Part shown: positions 14,401 to 18,431 of the stretch, piece by piece
Layout: the number at the start of each line of letters is the position of its first letter
Position numbering within the stretch: position 1 is the first letter of the stretch
DNA from: Desulfovibrio sp.
Lineage (GTDB): Bacteria > Desulfobacterota > Desulfovibrionia > Desulfovibrionales > Desulfovibrionaceae
Assembly (NCBI GenBank): GCA_028708195.1
Contig: JAQVZK010000007.1
Location: forward strand, 1 to 18,431
DNA length: 18,431 bases
Direction: 5' to 3'
Program-made: the position numbers and the translations under genes
Notes under the pieces: generated by a model
Databases searched by the model: none
The model's input: the letters and a program-made list of their open reading frames with translations, nothing else
Told to the model about the DNA's origin: nothing

Positions 14401-14422
14401 CAAAGTTGCAAGGCTCTAAAAT

Positions 14423-14456
14423 GCCAAAGGGCCGATCGCAGGATCGGCCCTTTGGC
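14423..14456 (-). terminator. Strong terminator hairpin of the small lipoprotein gene
   Basis: GCCAAAGGGCCGATC and GATCGGCCCTTTGGC form a perfect 15-bp stem around a 4-nt loop. On the minus strand ATTTTAGAG follows. It lies 20 nt after the lipoprotein stop. Confidence 0.85.
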
Positions 14457-14476
14457 TAAAAATACGCAAAAAACCG

Positions 14477-14869
14477 CTAAATATCTTCTGTCACCCAGTC
14501 CACAACTTCAGCCATGCGCTTGAGGGTGTACCGCTGTTGCGGGCTTTTGGAAGCAAGATCATCCAGGGTGCCGTCAAGCCGATAGATGCGCCAGTCGCCT
14601 TCAGGCAGGGTACCGCGCGCCACGGCATAGCCAATGGCCGCCCTGGCGGCACCTGGTGAGCAAAAGAGCTCAAATTCCTGCGCGGCAGGGTCCAGCACCA
14701 CTTCTGATCCGCTGGCAATATCCACAATATAGTTGCCGGGCGCAAACACATAGACAAAGGGGCATGGTTCCGCAGGCTGGGCCGGATCCGCTTCAGACAC
14801 AGGCGCTGTCTTGACACAGGCCAGCAGGGGCAGGGCCAATAATGCTACCAGCAAAAGACGTATTTGCAT
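14477..14869 (-). CDS. Small lipoprotein of unknown function
   Basis: Starting at ATG 14869, behind GAGGA six bases upstream, the product has 130 residues. The signal MQIRLLLVALLALPLLAC ends in a lipobox, so Cys18 is the expected lipidated residue. A Pro/Ala/Glu-rich linker follows, then a small mixed domain with aromatic residues (FVYVFAPGNYIVDIA, DWRIYRLDGTLDDLA). I do not recognise the domain. A start at an upstream TTG would add four residues but would put the ribosome site inside the gene. It follows htpX by 117 nt with no terminator between them and may be cotranscribed with it, which would suit an envelope function. Confidence 0.7.
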   Translation of the reverse strand: MQIRLLLVALLALPLLACVKTAPVSEADPAQPAEPCPFVYVFAPGNYIVDIASGSEVVLDPAAQEFELFCSPGAARAAIGYAVARGTLPEGDWRIYRLDGTLDDLASKSPQQRYTLKRMAEVVDWVTEDI

Positions 14870-14917
14870 TGTCGTCCTCAATATGGCGGGTTTGATAAAC
14901 CCGGAAGAGCCAGTACG

Positions 14918-14957
14918 GCCCGTTATCTGCGCGGTTTTACGCCCGTCATCTGGGCGG
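14918..14957. repeat. Imperfect 17-bp direct repeat between htpX and the lipoprotein gene
   Basis: GCCCGTTATCTGCGCGG (14918-14934) recurs as GCCCGTCATCTGGGCGG (14941-14957), with two differences and a 23-nt period. The second copy can also form a short CGCCC/GGGCG hairpin. The role is unknown. Confidence 0.5.
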
Positions 14958-14986
14958 GTCTGCGCGTGCTGGCTGCGGTTTCGGCA

Positions 14987-15850
14987 TCAGCGCCGGGAAG
15001 CTGCCAGGGCCTGAAGTCTGCGGATGCGTTCTTCCAGGGGCGGATGTGTGCTGAAAAGGTTGGCCATGCTGCTGCGAGCGAACATGGGCGACACAATGAA
15101 CATCTGCTCTGTACTGGGGTTGCCTTCACGCATGGGGATGCGCCCACTGGCGGCCCCAAGTTTGGCAAGAGCGCCTGCCAGCGCCAGCGGCTGGCCGCAA
15201 AGCTCGGCCCCTGTATCGTCGGCAAGATACTCCCGCGAGCGCGAAATGGCCATCTGCACAAGCCCCGCCGCCATGGGCGCCAGCAAAGCCATAGCCAGAG
15301 CCGCAATGGGGTTCACCCCGCCGCCTTCGCCGTCACGATTGCCGCCGCCAAATATGGCCGTAAACTGAAAGATATTGGCCATAGTCACAATGGCCGAAGC
15401 CATAACCCCGGCGATAGTCTGAATGAGAATGTCGCGGTTTACAATATGCCCAATCTCGTGGGCCACAACACCGCGCAGTTCTTCGGGCGGCAACAGGCGC
15501 ATGAGGCCTTCGGTCACGGCCACCACGGCGTTTTCCGGGTTACGCCCGGTTGCAAAAGCATTGGGGGCTTCTTCGGGCACCACGCAGACGCGGGGCTTGG
15601 GAATGCCGGCATTATACGAAAGTTCATCAACAATTTTATGTAGGTATGGAGCTTCTTCAGGGGCCAGTTCGCGAGCCCGGTACATGGAAAGTACGATCTT
15701 GTCCGAGTACCAGTAGCTGCCCACGTTCATGATCAGGGCCATGCCAAAGGCTATGATAATGCCCGTACGCCCGCCCAGCAGGCCGCCAAGCACTATAATG
15801 ATGCCCGAAAGCAAACCCAGAAGAAGAACCGTCTTGATCTGGCTGGTCAT
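14987..15850 (-). CDS. htpX: HtpX, membrane-bound zinc metalloprotease (M48B)
   Basis: This 287-residue protein matches HtpX in length and layout. Two N-terminal membrane spans (about 6-26 and 28-48) precede the catalytic domain. The zinc site is HEIGH at 131-135 (H131, E132, H135), with E207 in SREYLADD as third ligand. Two further hydrophobic stretches lie at about 145-168 and 180-202. HtpX is an inner-membrane, cytoplasm-facing protease that helps degrade damaged membrane proteins alongside FtsH. ATG 15850 follows GAGGAG by six bases. A good promoter lies upstream. It may share a transcript with the lipoprotein gene that follows. Confidence 0.95.
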   Translation of the reverse strand: MTSQIKTVLLLGLLSGIIIVLGGLLGGRTGIIIAFGMALIMNVGSYWYSDKIVLSMYRARELAPEEAPYLHKIVDELSYNAGIPKPRVCVVPEEAPNAFATGRNPENAVVAVTEGLMRLLPPEELRGVVAHEIGHIVNRDILIQTIAGVMASAIVTMANIFQFTAIFGGGNRDGEGGGVNPIAALAMALLAPMAAGLVQMAISRSREYLADDTGAELCGQPLALAGALAKLGAASGRIPMREGNPSTEQMFIVSPMFARSSMANLFSTHPPLEERIRRLQALAASRR

Positions 15851-15904
15851 GCTTACTCCTCAATATGCAAAGATTGCTCGTCTTACTGCAATACGCCACA
15901 ACAT

Positions 15905-15932
15905 ACTATAGGCATTGACCACCAACTGGCAA
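15905..15932 (-). promoter_or_regulatory. Candidate promoter of htpX, overlapped by an inverted repeat
   Basis: On the minus strand TTGCCA (15932-15927) and TATAGT (15910-15905) are 16 nt apart; each matches consensus at five of six positions. One arm of AGGCATTG/CAATGCCT (15910-15917 and 15957-15964) lies in the promoter spacer and the other upstream of the -35. This could be an operator pair for a stress regulator. No CIRCE element is seen. Confidence 0.5.
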
Positions 15933-16047
15933 GAAGCTTTGCCCACGGGGGGGCCCCAATGCCTTTATGGCGCATGGCAGAAAACTTTTTTTGCTCGGGC
16001 TGCCCACGTTGCGTATGCTCGGCGGCGGCAAGGGCCAAGGTGACACG

Positions 16048-17976
16048 CTACTGCTGCGCGGGCCGCTGCCGCGCCTGCCACCACAACTGGAAGACAAGCA
16101 ATGTCCACAAAGGCTTACGCAAGTCTGCCCTGCCCGAAACATGCTCGTCCATCAGGGCGCGCACGGCAAGCGGGTCAAAGATACCCTGCGCCTTGAGGCT
16201 GTCTGGGCTGAGCAGGTCTTCCATAAGCGGGCGCATGCGTCCGCGCAGCCACTGCGCCACGGGAATTTGAAAACCGCGTTTGTTGCGGCAGAGGATTTCC
16301 TTGGGCAGCAGGCCCGCAAAGGCCTTTTTGAGCAGCCACTTGCGCTTGAACCCGTGCAGCTTGCGATCCACGGGCAGGCGCGCGGCGAACTCGGCCACGT
16401 CCTTGTCCAAAAAGGGCGCGCGCACCTCAAGGCTGTGCAGCATGGAGCAGCGGTCCACCTTGACCAAGATGTCGTCCAGCATGAACTGGCGCGCGTAGAC
16501 ATGAAAGGCCCGCGCCAGCGGCGTTGCCGCGCCGTAGGGCTGCCAGTGTTCAAACTGTTGGCGCGTGGGCGCAAAAAGACGGTCTGGCGATAGAACGCCC
16601 GGCGCTTGCGCCTTGAAGGCGCTTGTCAGAATTTCTGCCTGCATGTCGGGGGTAAAGGCGGTAAGCATGGTCTGCACGCCCTGCCAGGCCGGAGCCTGCG
16701 CGGCGCGCAAAAACGTGGCCACGGCCAGACGCGGATTGATATACCCTGCGGATGATGGCAGGCGGCGACCTAGAGGCTCCACAATCTTGTTGCGCACAAG
16801 GGCTGGCAGGGCATTGTACCACTCTGCCACCTTGAAGCCGATGTAGTGCTCATACCCGGCCCACAGTTCGTCCGCCCCGTCGCCGCCCAGGGCCACGGTG
16901 ACCTTTTCACGCGTTACGCCCGACAAAAGCCAGGTGGGAGCCACCGAGGCGTCCGCCATAGGCACGTCCATCCTGCTGACGATTCCCGGCAAACTGTCGG
17001 CGCACTCCTCGGCAGAAAGCACCCGCTCGTGGTGGTCGGTGCCAAAGGCCTGGGCCACAATGCGGGCATAGCGCGACTCGTCATAGCTGGCTTCGCTGAA
17101 TCCGATGGAAAAGGTTTTTATGGGGGTGGATGATTGCCGCGCCATAAGGCCAGCCACAATGGAGGAATCAATACCGCCCGACAAAAAGACGCCCAAGGGC
17201 ACGTCGCTGACCATGCGCCGCCGCACCGCCCGCGCCATCAGAAATTGCAGTTCTTCGCCCAGTTGCGCAACGCCGCGCCTGTCGTTTTCATCAGGCATGG
17301 GCATGTCCCAGTAGCGGCCCGTGCGCAGTTCGCCTGCCTCAAGCAGCATCCAGTGGGCCGGTGGCAGGCTTTCCACTTCGCCATAGATGGTCTGCGGCGT
17401 GGGCACATATTCATAGGCCAGATAGCGCATGACGGCCTCTGGCTGCATGGTCAGACTGAGGCCGGGAACTTTCTCCAGCGCCGTCATCTCGGAGGCAAAA
17501 TACAGCCTGCCCTGCTGCAGGGTATAGAAAAAAGGCTTCTTGCCAAAAGGATCGCGCGCGCAAAAAAGCCGCTGCTCTACAGAATCCCACAGGGCAAAGG
17601 CAAACATGCCGTTGAAGCGGGCGAGGCAGTCCACACCCCACTGCCGGTAGCCCTCAAGAATAACTTCTGTATCCGAACTGGTGCGAAAGCGCGCCCCGTT
17701 GGCGGCAAGCTCTTCTTTCAGCTCGGCAAAATTATAAATTTCACCATTGAATACGACCGTATAGCGCTCATCGGCGCTGTGCATGGGCTGCCCGCCCGTG
17801 CCAAGGTCAATGATGGAAAGCCGCCGGTGCCCAAGACATACAGGGCCGTTCAGCCATTGGCCTTCGCCGTCCGGCCCCCGGTGGGCAATGCGGTCGGTCA
17901 TGGCCTTGACCCAGTGCAGGGCCTCGGGGTCAAGGGGCGAAGCTCCCAGTTGGCAAATACCGGCTATTCCACACAT
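16048..17976 (-). CDS. asnB: AsnB-type glutamine amidotransferase (asparagine synthetase family)
   Basis: Starting at ATG 17976, the product (642 residues) begins MCGIAG, which puts the catalytic Cys directly after Met as required for a class II glutaminase. A GGAAAG ribosome site precedes it. The glutaminase domain shows GHRRLSIID (49-57), NGEIYN (77-82) and SSDTE (100-104). The synthetase domain shows the ATP PP-loop LSGGIDSS (265-272), GGDGADELWAGY and VDRCSMLHSLEVRAPFLD. AsnB makes asparagine from aspartate, ATP and glutamine. Close paralogues in polysaccharide loci amidate sugars or other acids. The start overlaps the end of a glycosyltransferase gene by 13 bp, so the latter role is plausible. 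Its exact substrate is not readable. Confidence 0.9.
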   Translation of the reverse strand: MCGIAGICQLGASPLDPEALHWVKAMTDRIAHRGPDGEGQWLNGPVCLGHRRLSIIDLGTGGQPMHSADERYTVVFNGEIYNFAELKEELAANGARFRTSSDTEVILEGYRQWGVDCLARFNGMFAFALWDSVEQRLFCARDPFGKKPFFYTLQQGRLYFASEMTALEKVPGLSLTMQPEAVMRYLAYEYVPTPQTIYGEVESLPPAHWMLLEAGELRTGRYWDMPMPDENDRRGVAQLGEELQFLMARAVRRRMVSDVPLGVFLSGGIDSSIVAGLMARQSSTPIKTFSIGFSEASYDESRYARIVAQAFGTDHHERVLSAEECADSLPGIVSRMDVPMADASVAPTWLLSGVTREKVTVALGGDGADELWAGYEHYIGFKVAEWYNALPALVRNKIVEPLGRRLPSSAGYINPRLAVATFLRAAQAPAWQGVQTMLTAFTPDMQAEILTSAFKAQAPGVLSPDRLFAPTRQQFEHWQPYGAATPLARAFHVYARQFMLDDILVKVDRCSMLHSLEVRAPFLDKDVAEFAARLPVDRKLHGFKRKWLLKKAFAGLLPKEILCRNKRGFQIPVAQWLRGRMRPLMEDLLSPDSLKAQGIFDPLAVRALMDEHVSGRADLRKPLWTLLVFQLWWQARQRPAQQ

Positions 17977-18431
17977 GATTCTTTCCAACACCTGTAATTA
18001 TTAGTAAAAATACGCGCCAAACGGTCATTGTTGGCTTCAGGGTCAAACATATGGGCCGCCAGCACCCTGCCGTTTCGGGCAAGGCTGGCAGCCAGGGCCG
18101 AGTCATTGGCCAGCAGGGCAATAGCGCCCGCCAGGGCTTCGGCATCGTGCTGTGGCACAGCCAGCCCGGTCTTGCCGTGCCGCACCACTTCGGGCAGGGC
18201 GTTGACCGTGGTGCTGACCACAGGCAACCCGTAGGCCAGAGCCTCAATGACGGTATTGGGGATGCCGTCGCGGCGGCCCGATGCGTGCACAACGCAGGGT
18301 GCTGCAAAAATATCGTGTTCTTTAAGGAGCCTGGGCAGTTCATTGTGCGAAATAAGGCCGGGCATGCTCACGCGGGCCTCCAGCCCCAGTTCTTTGCGCA
18401 GGCGGGTCAGTTCGGCCTGCATGCAGCCAAG
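17964..18431 (-). CDS. GT4-family glycosyltransferase, C-terminal part (runs off the window)
   Basis: The frame is open to the end of the window, so the gene's start lies beyond it. The visible 155 residues carry the C-terminal half of a GT-B/GT4 glycosyltransferase: LGLEARVSMPGLISHNELPRLL, then HASGRRDGIPNTVIEALAYGLPVVST with the EX7E-type nucleotide-sugar site, and NALPEVVRHGKTGLAVP. Such enzymes add sugars from nucleotide-sugar donors to polysaccharide or lipid-linked acceptors at the cytoplasmic membrane face. The stop (TAG at 17964-17966) lies inside the asnB coding region, indicating one operon. Confidence 0.88.
   Translation of the reverse strand, partial: LGCMQAELTRLRKELGLEARVSMPGLISHNELPRLLKEHDIFAAPCVVHASGRRDGIPNTVIEALAYGLPVVSTTVNALPEVVRHGKTGLAVPQHDAEALAGAIALLANDSALAASLARNGRVLAAHMFDPEANNDRLARIFTNNYRCWKESCVE

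Noticed and set aside
14077..14476. A molybdenum-cofactor riboswitch upstream of the Mop gene
   Set aside because: The hairpins pair better on the + strand than on the strand of the Mop gene, and I do not see the conserved Moco-RNA core. A covariance-model search would decide.
15967..16593. A + strand frame of 208 codons opposite the end of asnB
   Set aside because: It mirrors conserved AsnB synthetase-domain sequence and has no recognisable domain of its own.
1..18431. tRNA or rRNA genes, CRISPR arrays, insertion sequences, prophage genes
   Set aside because: I looked for cloverleaf-like segments, evenly spaced repeats, transposase or integrase motifs and terminal inverted repeats around genes, and found none.

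Overview
The window looks like chromosomal DNA from a sulfate-reducing deltaproteobacterium, most likely a Desulfovibrio close to D. desulfuricans. The main evidence is the first locus: an NrfD/HmcC-type quinone-interacting membrane subunit followed by a 50-residue HmcD-like membrane protein and then a terminator, as in the nine-haem cytochrome (Nhc) complex. GC-rich coding sequence, strong GGAGG-type ribosome sites and molybdopterin-related genes fit this. The placement comes from recognising protein families, not from a database search.

Layout: (1) 1-1499 (+): end of an Fe-S subunit, nhcC/hmcC, nhcD/hmcD and a strong terminator. (2) 1500-2671 (+): a non-coding stretch with a good promoter, then a class I SAM-methyltransferase-like gene. 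(3) 2672-2881: a convergent spacer holding a long imperfect inverted repeat. (4) 9388-2882 (-): seven genes in the same direction. In transcription order they are HpcH/HpaI-type aldolase, extended SDR epimerase/dehydratase, KdsB-like CMP-transferase, left-handed beta-helix acyltransferase, HAD phosphatase, DUF3829-like lipoprotein and diaminopropionate ammonia-lyase. (5) 9568-11571 (+): a MoeA-like protein fused to a periplasmic-binding-like domain, divergent from the aldolase. (6) 12871-11663 (-): a GTG-started iron-alcohol-dehydrogenase-family gene with its own terminator. (7) 12872-13647: an AT-rich stretch without a convincing gene. (8) 14076-13648 (-): a two-domain Mop (molybdate/pterin-binding) protein. 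(9) 14077-14476: a regulatory stretch with three consecutive RNA-type hairpins. (10) 15850-14477 (-): HtpX protease and a small lipoprotein. (11) 18431-16048 (-): end of a GT4 glycosyltransferase overlapping an AsnB-type amidotransferase, typical of a surface-polysaccharide locus that continues beyond the window.

How the genes may work together: the aldolase, SDR, KdsB-like, acyltransferase and HAD genes contain most of the enzyme types needed to build, dephosphorylate, modify and CMP-activate a 2-keto-3-deoxy sugar acid. The KdsB-like protein departs from ordinary Kdo cytidylyltransferase at its sugar-recognition segments, and a class II pyruvate aldolase is present instead of a KdsA-type synthase. 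My best candidate for an undescribed system is therefore a pathway for an unusual CMP-activated ulosonic acid for a surface glycan. Other notable points are a MoeA fusion that has lost its catalytic motifs, an Fe-ADH with one metal ligand replaced by Arg, and a candidate structured RNA at 14278-14400 whose wobble pairs favour the + strand.
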